From NCBI GenBank assembly GCA_023230525.1, contig JALNXE010000093.1:1-17297 (forward strand): DNA of 17,297 bases, in the 5' to 3' direction. Made by a program: the position numbers and the translations under genes. The DNA is from Desulfobulbaceae bacterium. GTDB taxonomy: Bacteria; Desulfobacterota; Desulfobulbia; Desulfobulbales; SURF-16. This document shows, in pieces, positions 1 to 7,406 of this stretch. The notes below the pieces were generated by a model. It saw nothing but the letters and a program-made list of their open reading frames with translations. It was not told the origin of the DNA and searched no databases. How positions within the stretch are numbered: position 1 is the stretch's first letter; every line of letters begins with the position of its first letter.

Positions 1-1806
1 AAAAGGATTATGGCCCTGGCTGGCAAGGACCTGGGCCGCATGCTGACCCTGGCCAAGTTGTATCATGAAACAGGTGCCATTGCGCAAATGGCGCAAGCGG
101 CCACTGCGGCCCGGCAGATGGGGCCGGACTCCTTCAGTGCCTCCTTCTGTCTTGCCAAGGCTTACAGCAGTTCGGGCCAGCTTGCCCAGGCCCGGGAGCT
201 GATAAATTCCCTGCAGCGTGATTATCCTGAAAATCAGGCCAGCCAAGCTCTGGCCGCCCGTGTTGCCTTTATTATGGGTTTAAATCAGGAGGCCATGAGT
301 TACTGTGACTCGGTGCTGGCCCGCTATCCCGATCGGGCGGATATGGAACTGCTCAAGGCAAGGGTTTACTGGCGGAAGCTGGAATGGAAAAACTCGTTTA
401 AAATCTATGCGGATTATCTGACCCCTTCCGCCAGCGATCTTTTCGTACAGCAGTCCTCGGCCGCCGGCCTGCGGTTGCCTGAGGAGCCCAAGCCGACCAT
501 CTGGCAGCGTCTGACCTTCTCTCCGGCCGGCCGGGGGCGTTTTATCGATCAGGTGATGAGCCCGGTTTTCATGGCAACCCCCGGGCAGAAAGATATCAAC
601 ATGGTTGCGATTCCTCTTTATTCGCGTTACATGTGGCAGCAGAGATTCGCCGCTGAGATGGCCGCCCGGCAACTGGTTGCGCAGCGGGATGATTTTCAGG
701 CGGTCAATCAGTTTACCCAGCTTGCCAAGAAGTATCCTGATGATGAATCCCTGCTTTTTGACCTGGCCGGCATTTACAGCAGAATGGGAAAACTGGGTGA
801 CGAGGCCATGCTTTATCAGCGCCTTGCCCAGCTTGATCCCGACTATCCCGGACTGGTTGAGGCCAGCGAACGCAACAAGCTGAAACGCATGCCCCGGGTC
901 AGTATGGGCTACCATTACCAGGAAGAGAACGGTTGGGACGGTTATAAGGGACTGCGCAGGGATTCAGCGGATTTCGGTTCCTGGGCATCCCTCAAGCCGG
1001 GTTCCGATGTGGACCTGTCGCTGTCGCGCATTAAGTACAGTGATGTTGATTCTGAAAATAATATGATGGCAAACCGGGCGGTGATTGCCTATGATGCCAA
1101 TATGTTCGACAGGCTTGACGTGCGGTTGGGAGGCGGCCTGGAGGCTTCGGAGGGGGAATATGATGATACGGGAATCATTGAATGCGACCTGACGGGGAAA
1201 GTGGGCGACAGGCTGCAGGGTGAATTCCTCTATGCCCGAGACGCGGTCACCGATACCCTGGCCAGTCTCACCCGGAATATTGTGGCCGAAAATTACAAGG
1301 GGGGGCTTTTTCTCGGAATTCTGCCCAGATTGATCACTGGCGGAGACTATGGCTATACCAATTATTCGGATGGCAACGAGGTGAAGGGCTATTCAGTCTG
1401 GGCATCCTATATTATCATTCCCGAACCCACCTATCTGCAGTTCAAGTTCAAATATGAATTTCTGGACGCGCGGGAATCAGGGGATACGGGTGGCCCCCTG
1501 CTGGCGGATGGCTTTGCCGCCCTTGATCATCCCTACTGGGCTCCGACGAATTACTGGAAAAACAGCTATAATATTTTGTGGAAACATAAATTGTCGGCAG
1601 ATACCCTTGAGCGTGGCACGCCAAGTTATTATAGTGCGGAATTCATGCTGGACTATGATTCCCAGGGGCATGTCATCCAGACCATCAAGGGCGGTTTTTT
1701 TCTCGAGCTGACCAGGAACTTCATGCTGGAATCGGCCCTGCGGCTGGTAAATTCCGATGAATACCGGGACAGGGATTTTACCTTGTCAGCCATATACCGC
1801 TGGTAG
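1..1806 (+). CDS. TPR protein with C-terminal outer-membrane beta-barrel, 5' partial
   Basis: The reading frame is open to the left edge. The first ATG, at 10, is preceded by AAAGGA only two bases away and lies inside repeat sequence with no signal peptide, so the true start is probably upstream. Residues ~10-160 and ~215-290 (from the ATG at 10) are amphipathic helical pairs of TPR type (for example ...LAKAYSSSGQLAQARELI). From ~300 the sequence changes to alternating polar/aromatic strands with many G, Y, D and S residues, and ends in YRW. A terminal aromatic residue is what the BAM machinery recognises in outer-membrane barrels. TPR plus barrel is the architecture of exopolysaccharide exporters (PgaA, BcsC and PelB classes), so a periplasm/outer-membrane role in envelope polysaccharide export or assembly is plausible. 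I cannot assign a family. A strong terminator follows, so this is the last gene of its operon. Confidence 0.75.
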   Translation, partial: KRIMALAGKDLGRMLTLAKLYHETGAIAQMAQAATAARQMGPDSFSASFCLAKAYSSSGQLAQARELINSLQRDYPENQASQALAARVAFIMGLNQEAMSYCDSVLARYPDRADMELLKARVYWRKLEWKNSFKIYADYLTPSASDLFVQQSSAAGLRLPEEPKPTIWQRLTFSPAGRGRFIDQVMSPVFMATPGQKDINMVAIPLYSRYMWQQRFAAEMAARQLVAQRDDFQAVNQFTQLAKKYPDDESLLFDLAGIYSRMGKLGDEAMLYQRLAQLDPDYPGLVEASERNKLKRMPRVSMGYHYQEENGWDGYKGLRRDSADFGSWASLKPGSDVDLSLSRIKYSDVDSENNMMANRAVIAYDANMFDRLDVRLGGGLEASEGEYDDTGIIECDLTGKVGDRLQGEFLYARDAVTDTLASLTRNIVAENYKGGLFLGILPRLITGGDYGYTNYSDGNEVKGYSVWASYIIIPEPTYLQFKFKYEFLDARESGDTGGPLLADGFAALDHPYWAPTNYWKNSYNILWKHKLSADTLERGTPSYYSAEFMLDYDSQGHVIQTIKGGFFLELTRNFMLESALRLVNSDEYRDRDFTLSAIYRW

Positions 1807-1854
1807 GAAAATGTCTCCATAAGACAGAGCTTTTAAAAACTTTGATGTCACTGC

Positions 1855-1883
1855 AGATCTCAAATGAGATCTTTCTTTTTTTT
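1855..1883 (+). terminator. Rho-independent terminator after the TPR/barrel gene
   Basis: AGATCTCA at 1855-1862 and TGAGATCT at 1865-1872 form a perfect 8-bp stem around two A's. A run that is T except for one C follows directly (1872-1883). It lies 49 bp after the stop codon of the upstream gene and 61 bp before greA, so it separates the two transcription units. It also shows that the open frame running into greA from 1842 is not coding. Confidence 0.85.
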
Positions 1884-1913
1884 ATACATACAGGTATTGC
1901 CGATAGCAGATTA

Positions 1914-1926
1914 CCGGCTAAGCCGG
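1914..1926 (+). promoter_or_regulatory. Hairpin in the greA leader
   Basis: CCGGC (1914-1918) and GCCGG (1922-1926) form a 5-bp GC stem with a TAA loop, ending four bases before the greA ribosome-binding site (AGGAGG, 1930-1935). It could affect ribosome access. No T run follows, so it is not a terminator. A regulatory role is inference. Confidence 0.35.
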
Positions 1927-1943
1927 CTCAGGAGGTTGTATAC

Positions 1944-2429
1944 ATGATTGAACGAGTTCCAATGTCAAAAACAGGATATGCCCGCTTGCGGGAAGAATTA
2001 CTGCGTCTGCAAAGGGTGGATCGACTTGAGGTGATCACGGCCATCGGGGTGGCGCGTGAGCATGGAGACTTGAAGGAGAACGCCGAGTATCATGCCGCCA
2101 AGGAGCGCCAGAGCCATATTGAAGGCCGGATCATGGAGTTGAAAGACAAGCTGGGCAGGGCGGAGATCATTGACTGTTCTGCCGTGAGCTGTGCGCGGGC
2201 GGTTTTTGGCTCTGTGGTAACCATCGAAGACCTGGATAGCGGTCAGGAGATCGTTTACCAGCTGTTAGGCCCCGAAGAAGCGGACGTGAAAAAAGGCAGT
2301 ATCTCCGTTTTTTCCCCGTGGGGAAGGGCGATAATCGGCAAGACCATTGGTGATGAGTTTGAAGTCAAAACTCCTTCAGGGGTGCGGATGCTTGAGGTGA
2401 TAGATATCAAAAGCGGGGTTGAAGCCTAG
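1944..2429 (+). CDS. greA: Transcription elongation factor GreA
   Basis: GreA enters the secondary channel of stalled, backtracked RNA polymerase and stimulates cleavage of the 3' end of the RNA so that elongation resumes. The product has 161 residues (family usually ~158). The N-terminal coiled coil carries the family signature EHGDLKENAEYHAAKE at its tip. Asp42 and Glu45 match the acidic pair that holds Mg2+ in E. coli GreA (Asp41, Glu44). The C-terminal FKBP-like domain has SPWGRAIIGKTIGDEFEV near its end. The start chosen is the ATG at 1944: it has a perfect AGGAGG eight bases upstream and gives the standard GreA N-terminus (MIERVPMSKTGY). The open frame extends back to 1842 but would cross a terminator. 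The gene stands alone between that terminator and a convergent TetR-family gene. Confidence 0.96.
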   Translation: MIERVPMSKTGYARLREELLRLQRVDRLEVITAIGVAREHGDLKENAEYHAAKERQSHIEGRIMELKDKLGRAEIIDCSAVSCARAVFGSVVTIEDLDSGQEIVYQLLGPEEADVKKGSISVFSPWGRAIIGKTIGDEFEVKTPSGVRMLEVIDIKSGVEA

Positions 2430-2465
2430 CTGACGCGGGATATGAGAGATTTTACCGTGCGATGG

Positions 2466-2509
2466 CATCATCTGACAGGGGCAGCCGAGTGACCCCTGTC
2501 AGGCTGATG
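2466..2509. terminator. Strong stem-loop between convergent greA and tetR-family genes
   Basis: CTGACAGGGG (2472-2481) and CCCCTGTCAG (2493-2502) pair perfectly over 10 bp around an 11-nt loop. The stem continues past a small internal loop with CATCA (2466-2470) and TGATG (2505-2509). It sits between the 3' ends of two convergent genes, where a bidirectional terminator is expected. Neither exit has a clean T run directly after the stem; the A-rich stretch at 2514-2532 gives T's before the stem on the minus strand. It may be a transcript-stabilising or Rho-assisted end rather than a classical terminator. Confidence 0.5.
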
Positions 2510-2532
2510 GTGAAAAAAATAACTAAAAAAAA

Positions 2533-3123
2533 TCAACTGTTGCGAACGACCATGCCATACAGGAAAATGCCAGTTATCTGTCTGGCGGTTTCCTCCAGGG
2601 TGTACTTGGGTTTGGCCGATAAGGCCCAGAGGCGGGACATCTCGTCAAGTGCGCCGAAAAAAGCCCGTTTCACCACCCCAGGCATCACTTCCTGACGAAA
2701 ATGGCCTGTCTGCTGTCCCTTGTGGACAATGTCGGAAACAATATCAATATATTCGATAAATTTTGTATTGCGGTACTCTTTGATGAACTTGTTGCTCTGC
2801 CGCAGTTCCATTTGCAGCACTTCCACCAGTTCTTTTTGATCCTGCAGCAGACTCATATGGTGGATTGCATAAATTTCCAGCATTTTCAACGGATCGGTTT
2901 CATTTTCCAGCAGCAGTTTGACCTTTAAGATGATTTTACCGATTTCATCTTCAAAGAGGGAAATCAGGATGTCATACTTGTTGTTGAAATAGAGATATAT
3001 GGTCCCGTCAGCCACTTTGGCCTCTTTGGCAATATCTGAAATTCTGGCATTGAAAAAGCCTTTGCGGGCAAAAACTTTGACAGCAGCCTGAGTGATTTTT
3101 TGGTGTTTATCTGAAACTCTCAT
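2533..3123 (-). CDS. TetR-family transcriptional repressor, FadR (YsiA)-like
   Basis: A 196-residue one-domain repressor. Residues ~8-55 form the TetR DNA-binding region; the recognition helix and following stretch VADGTIYLYFNNK (37-49) is closely like Bacillus subtilis FadR, as are DILISLFEDEIG just after it and ELRQSN (106-111) in the ligand domain. FadR of that type represses fatty-acid beta-oxidation genes and is released by long-chain acyl-CoA. By similarity this protein probably senses an acyl-CoA, but no fatty-acid gene lies in the window to confirm it. It is convergent with greA and divergent from purDE. No clear ribosome-binding site precedes the ATG (complement of 3121-3123). The likely binding region is the palindrome-rich gap upstream (3124-3518), which would allow autoregulation. 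Confidence 0.85.
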   Translation of the reverse strand: MRVSDKHQKITQAAVKVFARKGFFNARISDIAKEAKVADGTIYLYFNNKYDILISLFEDEIGKIILKVKLLLENETDPLKMLEIYAIHHMSLLQDQKELVEVLQMELRQSNKFIKEYRNTKFIEYIDIVSDIVHKGQQTGHFRQEVMPGVVKRAFFGALDEMSRLWALSAKPKYTLEETARQITGIFLYGMVVRNS

Positions 3124-3168
3124 CAGTAAGAATCTAAGGGACGCTTTGAAGCATGGTAAAATTGCTAG

Positions 3169-3192
3169 AAGAAGGTGCCCTTCTTTTTTTTT
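3169..3192 (+). terminator. Terminator-like hairpin in the tetR-purDE gap
   Basis: AAGAAGG (3169-3175) and CCTTCTT (3179-3185) form a 7-bp stem with a TGC loop, running into an uninterrupted T tract (3184-3192). It reads as a plus-strand intrinsic terminator, yet no plus-strand gene lies immediately upstream. It could stop read-through from greA running antisense across the repressor gene, or insulate purDE. Confidence 0.5.
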
Positions 3193-3204
3193 ATGTGTAA
3201 ATTC

Positions 3205-3236
3205 AGCCAGTTATTTTTATTATGTGACAACTGGCT
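3205..3236. promoter_or_regulatory. Inverted repeat AGCCAGTT-n16-AACTGGCT
   Basis: Perfect 8-bp arms at 3205-3212 and 3229-3236, with a 16-bp A+T-rich spacer, ~80-110 bp upstream of the tetR-family start. It may be an operator or a transcript hairpin; the binding protein is unknown. Confidence 0.4.
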
Positions 3237-3253
3237 TATAATTCAGTAAGTAT

Positions 3254-3293
3254 GGGAATTATAATTTCCCAGGGAAAATGTTATTGCGGGAAA
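3254..3293. promoter_or_regulatory. Cluster of GGGAA(A)/TTTCCC palindromes
   Basis: GGGAAT at 3254, TTTCCC at 3265-3270, GGGAAA at 3272-3277 and GGGAAA at 3288-3293 make two overlapping inverted repeats (GGGAA...TTCCC and TTTCCC-A-GGGAAA) plus a third direct copy. This sits in the gap between divergent genes, so it may be an operator array. No regulator is assigned. Confidence 0.35.
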
Positions 3294-3312
3294 TGGAAAT
3301 AATGTATTTATT

Positions 3313-3328
3313 ATGAATAATGATTCAT
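3313..3328. promoter_or_regulatory. Palindrome ATGAAT-n4-ATTCAT, candidate operator
   Basis: Six-base half-sites at 3313-3318 and 3323-3328 around AATG. The half-site TGAAT...ATTCA is shared with the published Bacillus FadR operator, though the spacing here is four bases shorter. TATGAT at 3338-3343 could be a -10 box for purDE, but no good -35 is visible. Binding by the adjacent FadR-like repressor is inference. Confidence 0.35.
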
Positions 3329-3518
3329 TTTTTGTCATATGATAGAGATCCATGTGCACTCTGTCAAGGGTAAAATGATGTATTTTTGCATATTGGTGAA
3401 AGTTTTTGGAATTTTCCTTGCAATCCGGCAGAGTGAGCCGGGACCCCCATAGCACAGGTGAAAATTTTTTTGGGCGGGATCATTTCTTGTGGAACAAAAG
3501 AGTTACGGAGAAGATGAG

Positions 3519-5285
3519 ATGAATATTTTAGTTGTTGGATCTGGCGGGAGAGAACACGCCCTTGTCTGGAAACTGGCCCAGAGCAAAAGGGCGGGAAAAA
3601 TTTACTGTGCTCCGGGCAATGCGGGCATCGCCTCTCTGGCTGCCTGTGTTGACATCAGGGCAACCGATGTGGATGGCTTGCTCGCCTTTGCCCTGAAGGA
3701 AAAAATTGACCTGACCGTGGTGGGGCCTGAATCGTCACTCACCCTCGGCATCGTGGATCGGTTCACGGAAAAGGGATTGCGTATTTTCGGGCCGGACAGC
3801 AGGGCGGCAATTCTGGAAGGCAGCAAGGTGTTTACCAAGACGCTCATGGAGAAATACGGTATCCCTTCCGGATTTTTCAAGGTTTTCTCCGACCGGGAGC
3901 AGGCCATGGCCTATCTGGATGAGAGCAAGGCGCCGGTGGTGGTCAAGGCGGACGGGCTCGCCGCCGGCAAGGGGGTGATCGTCGCCAACACGATTGCCGA
4001 GGCCCGCGAGGCCGTGGAGCTGATCATGGCGGACAAGGCCTTTGGTGAAGCGGGCAACATGGTGGTGATTGAGGAGTTCCTCGCCGGCGAGGAGGCCTCG
4101 TTCATTGCCTTTACCGATGGCATAACCGTTCTTCCCCTGCCCACCTCCCAGGACCATAAGGCGGTTTTCGATGGGGACAAAGGACCCAATACCGGCGGCA
4201 TGGGGGCCTATTCCCCGGCGCCTGTGGTCACCGGCGAGCTGCATCGCCAGGTGATGGAGGAGATCATGCTGCCCACGGTCAGGGCCATGGAATCCGAAGG
4301 CCGTCCCTACAAGGGCATGCTCTATGCCGGGCTGATGATTGACCGGGGCAGGGCCAGGGTGCTGGAATTCAACTGCCGGTTCGGTGATCCGGAGGCCCAA
4401 CCCCTGCTCATGCGCCTCAATAACGACCTGGTGGATGTGCTTGAGGCGGTGATTGAGCAAAAGCTGGCGGACATAACCTTGGCTATTGACCCGCGGCCCA
4501 CCGTTTGCGTGGTGATGGCTTCCGGCGGCTACCCCGGTTCCTATGAAAAAGGCCAGGTCATTACCGGCCTTGAGCGGGCGGCAAAGATGAAGGATGTGGT
4601 CGTCTTTCATGCCGGCACGGCATTGGCGGATGGTAATTTCATCAATACCGGCGGCCGGGTGCTCGGCGTAACGGCCATTGGCGCTACGCTGCAGGCCGCT
4701 ATTGCCAGCGCCTATGCAGCGGTGCGGCTGATTTCCTGGCAGCAATGCTTTTTCCGGAAGGATATCGGCCAGAAGGCTTTGCGGCGGCAAGCGGGCAATA
4801 TAGAGGTGGGCATCGTCATGGGCAGTGATTCGGATCTGCCGGTGATGAAGGCGGCCAGCGATTTTCTGAGGGAGATCGGCATCGGCTGCGAGATGACCGT
4901 TGCCTCGGCCCACCGCACCCCGGCCCGTGCCGCTGAGTATGCCGCCACTGCGCGCAGCAGAGGGCTCAAGGTGATTATTGCCGGGGCCGGCATGGCCGCC
5001 CACCTGGCCGGGGTGCTGGCCGCGCATACCACCCTGCCGGTGATCGGCGTGCCGATAGATTCCTCATCACTCAATGGGCTTGACTCGCTGCTTTCCACGG
5101 TCCAGATGCCGCCCGGCATCCCGGTTGCCACCATGGGCATCGGCCAGGCCGGGGCGAAAAATGCCGCCATTCTTGCCAGCCAGATTCTGGCTCTGGCGGA
5201 TGAGAAACTTGCCGGCAAACTCCTTGAATTCAAGGAAGAAATGGCCCGCCAGGTGGAAGAAAAGGCCGGAAACATTGTTTTCTGA
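3519..5285 (+). CDS. purD-purE: PurD-PurE fusion: GAR synthetase + N5-CAIR mutase
   Basis: One uninterrupted frame of 588 residues joins two purine-pathway enzymes that are usually separate. Residues 1 to ~426 are phosphoribosylamine-glycine ligase: the N-terminal MNILVVGSGGREHAL, the ATP-grasp lysine loop KADGLAAGKG (143-152), PNTGGMGAYSP (223-233) and the metal-site segment FNCRFGDPEAQ (284-294). The PurD part ends normally with ...RKDIGQKAL. From ~427 it is PurE: GSDSD (435-439), the catalytic SAHRTP loop (463-468) and the AHL-containing core. These match class I PurE, which converts N5-CAIR to CAIR. The two steps are not consecutive, so direct channelling is unlikely; shared stoichiometry is a better guess. 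The start at ATG 3519 has GGAG eight bases upstream and gives the canonical PurD N-terminus; an in-frame GTG at 3489 is less likely. The downstream tsaC is 23 bp away. Confidence 0.95.
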   Translation: MNILVVGSGGREHALVWKLAQSKRAGKIYCAPGNAGIASLAACVDIRATDVDGLLAFALKEKIDLTVVGPESSLTLGIVDRFTEKGLRIFGPDSRAAILEGSKVFTKTLMEKYGIPSGFFKVFSDREQAMAYLDESKAPVVVKADGLAAGKGVIVANTIAEAREAVELIMADKAFGEAGNMVVIEEFLAGEEASFIAFTDGITVLPLPTSQDHKAVFDGDKGPNTGGMGAYSPAPVVTGELHRQVMEEIMLPTVRAMESEGRPYKGMLYAGLMIDRGRARVLEFNCRFGDPEAQPLLMRLNNDLVDVLEAVIEQKLADITLAIDPRPTVCVVMASGGYPGSYEKGQVITGLERAAKMKDVVVFHAGTALADGNFINTGGRVLGVTAIGATLQAAIASAYAAVRLISWQQCFFRKDIGQKALRRQAGNIEVGIVMGSDSDLPVMKAASDFLREIGIGCEMTVASAHRTPARAAEYAATARSRGLKVIIAGAGMAAHLAGVLAAHTTLPVIGVPIDSSSLNGLDSLLSTVQMPPGIPVATMGIGQAGAKNAAILASQILALADEKLAGKLLEFKEEMARQVEEKAGNIVF

Positions 5286-5308
5286 CCAGACGGGAAACGT
5301 TATTTGTT

Positions 5309-5971
5309 ATGGTTGAAGAAAACGGGGGGAAAGGAGCTGGGACGCGGGCCGGTTCCTTTCTGCCGACCAATGAAATCCGTCAGGCGCTCACCGTCATCCG
5401 TCAGGGCGGGGTGGTGGCCATTCCCACGGAGACCTATTATGGGCTGGCCGTTGATCCCTTTAATGAGGAGGCGGTTACCCGGCTTTTCACCCTGAAGAAA
5501 AGGCCCTCGGCCAAACCTCTCCTTACTTTGATTGCCAACACGAGCCACCTGGCCATGCTCACCCCGGAAATTCCCGCGATTTACCTCCCGCTTCTTGATT
5601 TCTGGCCGGGTCCCCTTACCCTGGTCTTTACCGCCCATGTTTCCCTGTCTCCCCTGGTCACCGGGAAAACCGGAACCGTCGGGGCGAGAATTTCCTCCCA
5701 CCCCCTGGCGCAATGTTTGGTCAGCGCACTCGATCAGCCGGTAACCGCCACCAGTGCCAACATCTCCGGGGTGCCTGCCGCGGTCACGGCTGCTGAGGTC
5801 TGTCAGGCATTCGGCGGTCAGATTGATTATGTTATTGACGGCGGCAGGACGCCGGGGGGCAAGGGGTCAACCCTGGTGGGGCTTCGGCGGGGAAGGCTCG
5901 CGCTCATCCGGGAAGGGGTCATCCCTTTTACGGAAATCAAAGAAAAAGTACGACTAACTCAAGGAAGTTAA
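5309..5971 (+). CDS. tsaC: L-threonylcarbamoyladenylate synthase (TsaC/YrdC type)
   Basis: Makes threonylcarbamoyl-AMP from threonine, bicarbonate and ATP, the first step of the universal t6A37 modification of ANN-decoding tRNAs. The 220-residue product is a single YrdC domain without the Sua5 extension. It shows GGVVAIPTETYYGLA (33-47), the KR-P-K-P nucleotide-binding motif (KKRPSAKP, 63-70), SANISG (149-154) and STLVGL (187-192). The start is uncertain: ATG 5309 has only GGGAAA 11 bases upstream, and the first ~20 residues are low-complexity and outside the domain. It lies 23 bp after purDE in the same direction, so the two are probably cotranscribed. No clear terminator follows. Confidence 0.92.
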   Translation: MVEENGGKGAGTRAGSFLPTNEIRQALTVIRQGGVVAIPTETYYGLAVDPFNEEAVTRLFTLKKRPSAKPLLTLIANTSHLAMLTPEIPAIYLPLLDFWPGPLTLVFTAHVSLSPLVTGKTGTVGARISSHPLAQCLVSALDQPVTATSANISGVPAAVTAAEVCQAFGGQIDYVIDGGRTPGGKGSTLVGLRRGRLALIREGVIPFTEIKEKVRLTQGS

Positions 5972-6015
5972 TAAAAAAAACTGGTCCCTGATTCTTTTAT
6001 TTAATATAACTTAGG

Positions 6016-6093
6016 AGCCGTTACAAAATAACCTCGGCTTTCTGAACCATTTCGTTGCAAGCCAGATGTGGACATTATTTTGTTACAACGGCT
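6016..6093. repeat. 78-bp inverted-repeat element, MITE-like
   Basis: The left arm AGCCGTTACAAAATAA (6016-6031) is the inverse of the right arm TTATTTTGTTACAACGGCT (6075-6093) apart from a three-base insertion in the right arm. The 43-bp middle contains a nested GGCTT (6036-6040) / AAGCC (6059-6063) pair. It has no coding capacity and lies in the promoter/leader region of the signalling operon. The shape fits a miniature inverted-repeat element or a pair of transposase ends, but no target-site duplication is evident. It could equally be a structured leader. Confidence 0.55.
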
Positions 6094-6151
6094 TACCAAT
6101 AAATATATTTCATTACACCAGGGTAAAGATGAGGGAGAAAAGGAGAAGTTA

Positions 6152-6478
6152 ATGGGAGATTTTCGTTGGGATCGCGCTTTTGCCTTGGAGCAGGCCAGTG
6201 ATGATGCGGAACTGCTTCAGGAATTAATAAATTTATTCCACGATTCGTCGGCAAGTGATCTTGCCAAGATCAAAGAGGGGGCCGCCCGGGACAACCCTGC
6301 AATGATGGGCGATGCCTCGCACAGCATCAAGGGTGCGGCGGCCAGCCTGGGTATAGAAAGTATCCGCGCCGTGGCGGCTGAACTGGAAGAAGCAGGCCGG
6401 TCAGGCGATCTGGATGGGGCAAAAAAGCTGCTGCCCCGCCTGGAATCACTTCTCCTGCAATTCAAATCAATCACTTGA
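6152..6478 (+). CDS. Histidine phosphotransfer (Hpt) domain protein
   Basis: A 108-residue protein made only of an Hpt four-helix bundle, which carries a phosphoryl group between receiver domains. The phosphoacceptor motif SHSIKGAAASLG places the active histidine at residue 57, followed by the conserved K, G and S/A positions. The start at ATG 6152 has AGGAG six bases upstream; the frame stays open back to 6068, but that part overlaps the inverted-repeat element and adds nothing Hpt-like. It is the first gene of a seven-gene cluster. The hybrid kinase two genes downstream ends in a receiver and has no Hpt domain of its own, so this is the natural next carrier between that kinase and the CheB or HEAT-protein receivers. 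That pathway is inference. Confidence 0.88.
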   Translation: MGDFRWDRAFALEQASDDAELLQELINLFHDSSASDLAKIKEGAARDNPAMMGDASHSIKGAAASLGIESIRAVAAELEEAGRSGDLDGAKKLLPRLESLLLQFKSIT

Positions 6479-6542
6479 GAGCAATCCCCGTTTACGTTGC
6501 GGCTAAAAGGCTTCTTACGAAAATTTCAATTCAAGCTAGAAT

Positions 6543-7406
6543 ATGACGTCAGCCCAGAATCTCATTGACAAGTTCAATGATATGAAAACCCTGCCGCATG
6601 TGGCGATCCGGGTTACACAGATGGTCGGAACCGAATCAGCCACCATGCAGGAATTCGAGGAGATTATCAGGCTTGATCCGGTACTGGTCACCCGTCTTCT
6701 CCGGCTGGTCAACAGCCCCTATTTCGGCCTCAGCAGCCAGGTGAATTCCATTGCCAAGGCGGTGGTGTTCGTCGGCATGAAGCATCTGCGCAATCTGGTG
6801 GCCGTGGAAGGACTGCGGAATTTATACCGGGAGAAGGTCAAGGGAGAAATTTTTTCGCCTAAGAGTCTCTGGATCCATTCGGCCACCGTGGCGATTTTGT
6901 CCCAGATGATTTCCCGCCGCATCTTCGGCGAGGACGGCGAAGATGTTTTTTTGGCCGCCATTATCCATGATATCGGGCTGATCATTGAAAATCAGCTGGC
7001 CGGAGCAGAGTTGCGGCAGGTTTGCCGTGACTATCTTGACAAGGATCATGAGGAGCCCATAACGGTCTATGAAGACATGGTTATCGGTACCAATCATGCC
7101 AAGGTAGGGCGTCTGCTGGCCACGGAATGGCATCTGCCGGAACAGGTGACCGAGGCCATCCGCTTTCATCACAGCCATGATAAGACATTCCCGATCCCCA
7201 GCGTCATCAGCATTCTGCAGCTGGCTGAATTCATGGCCTGCAAGATGCACTACGGGGTGGTAGCCGGCCGCTGTGATCCTTTACCTGACTATCTGACCGG
7301 GCACCTGAAAAGCAAAATGGCGGATTATAAGGTGCTGCTCAAGGCTTTGCCTGCCGAGATAGCCAAGGCAAAAGAGCTGTATGATGCCGAGCAGGAAAAA
7401 GAATGA
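6543..7406 (+). CDS. HDOD domain signalling protein
   Basis: A 287-residue protein formed almost entirely of an HDOD domain, a relative of HD phosphohydrolases that is common in bacterial signalling operons and is usually not known to be catalytic. It shows the expected series: TLPHVAIRV near residue 17, RLLRLVNSPYFGL (51-63), an H-D pair in AIIHDIGL (His142-Asp143), NHAKVGRLLATEW (from 184) and the terminal IRFHH (206-210). HDOD proteins often act as scaffolds near chemotaxis, c-di-GMP or stress genes, and its substrate or partner cannot be read from sequence. No convincing ribosome-binding site precedes the ATG, 64 bp after hpt. The stop codon overlaps the kinase start (ATGA at 7403), implying translational coupling. 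Confidence 0.9.
   Translation: MTSAQNLIDKFNDMKTLPHVAIRVTQMVGTESATMQEFEEIIRLDPVLVTRLLRLVNSPYFGLSSQVNSIAKAVVFVGMKHLRNLVAVEGLRNLYREKVKGEIFSPKSLWIHSATVAILSQMISRRIFGEDGEDVFLAAIIHDIGLIIENQLAGAELRQVCRDYLDKDHEEPITVYEDMVIGTNHAKVGRLLATEWHLPEQVTEAIRFHHSHDKTFPIPSVISILQLAEFMACKMHYGVVAGRCDPLPDYLTGHLKSKMADYKVLLKALPAEIAKAKELYDAEQEKE

Noticed and set aside
1842..1943. N-terminal extension of GreA by 34 residues
   Set aside because: It would cross a strong terminator hairpin, while a perfect ribosome-binding site precedes the ATG at 1944, which gives the standard N-terminus.
3243..3455. 70-codon minus-strand open frame in the tetR-purDE gap
   Set aside because: No ribosome-binding site, no recognisable sequence, and it lies over a palindrome cluster in A+T-rich DNA.
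3489..3518. GTG start for PurD-PurE ten codons upstream
   Set aside because: The ATG at 3519 has a better-placed GGAG and yields the canonical MNILVVGSGGREHAL start.
3735..5027. Long open frame (430 codons) on the minus strand opposite purDE
   Set aside because: It lies wholly antisense to an unmistakable PurD-PurE gene, has no recognisable domain and its composition (rich in H, R, G, P) is that of an antisense shadow in G+C-rich DNA.
6068..6151. Upstream extension of the Hpt protein from a GTG
   Set aside because: It overlaps the inverted-repeat arm, adds no domain sequence, and AGGAG is ideally spaced before the ATG at 6152.
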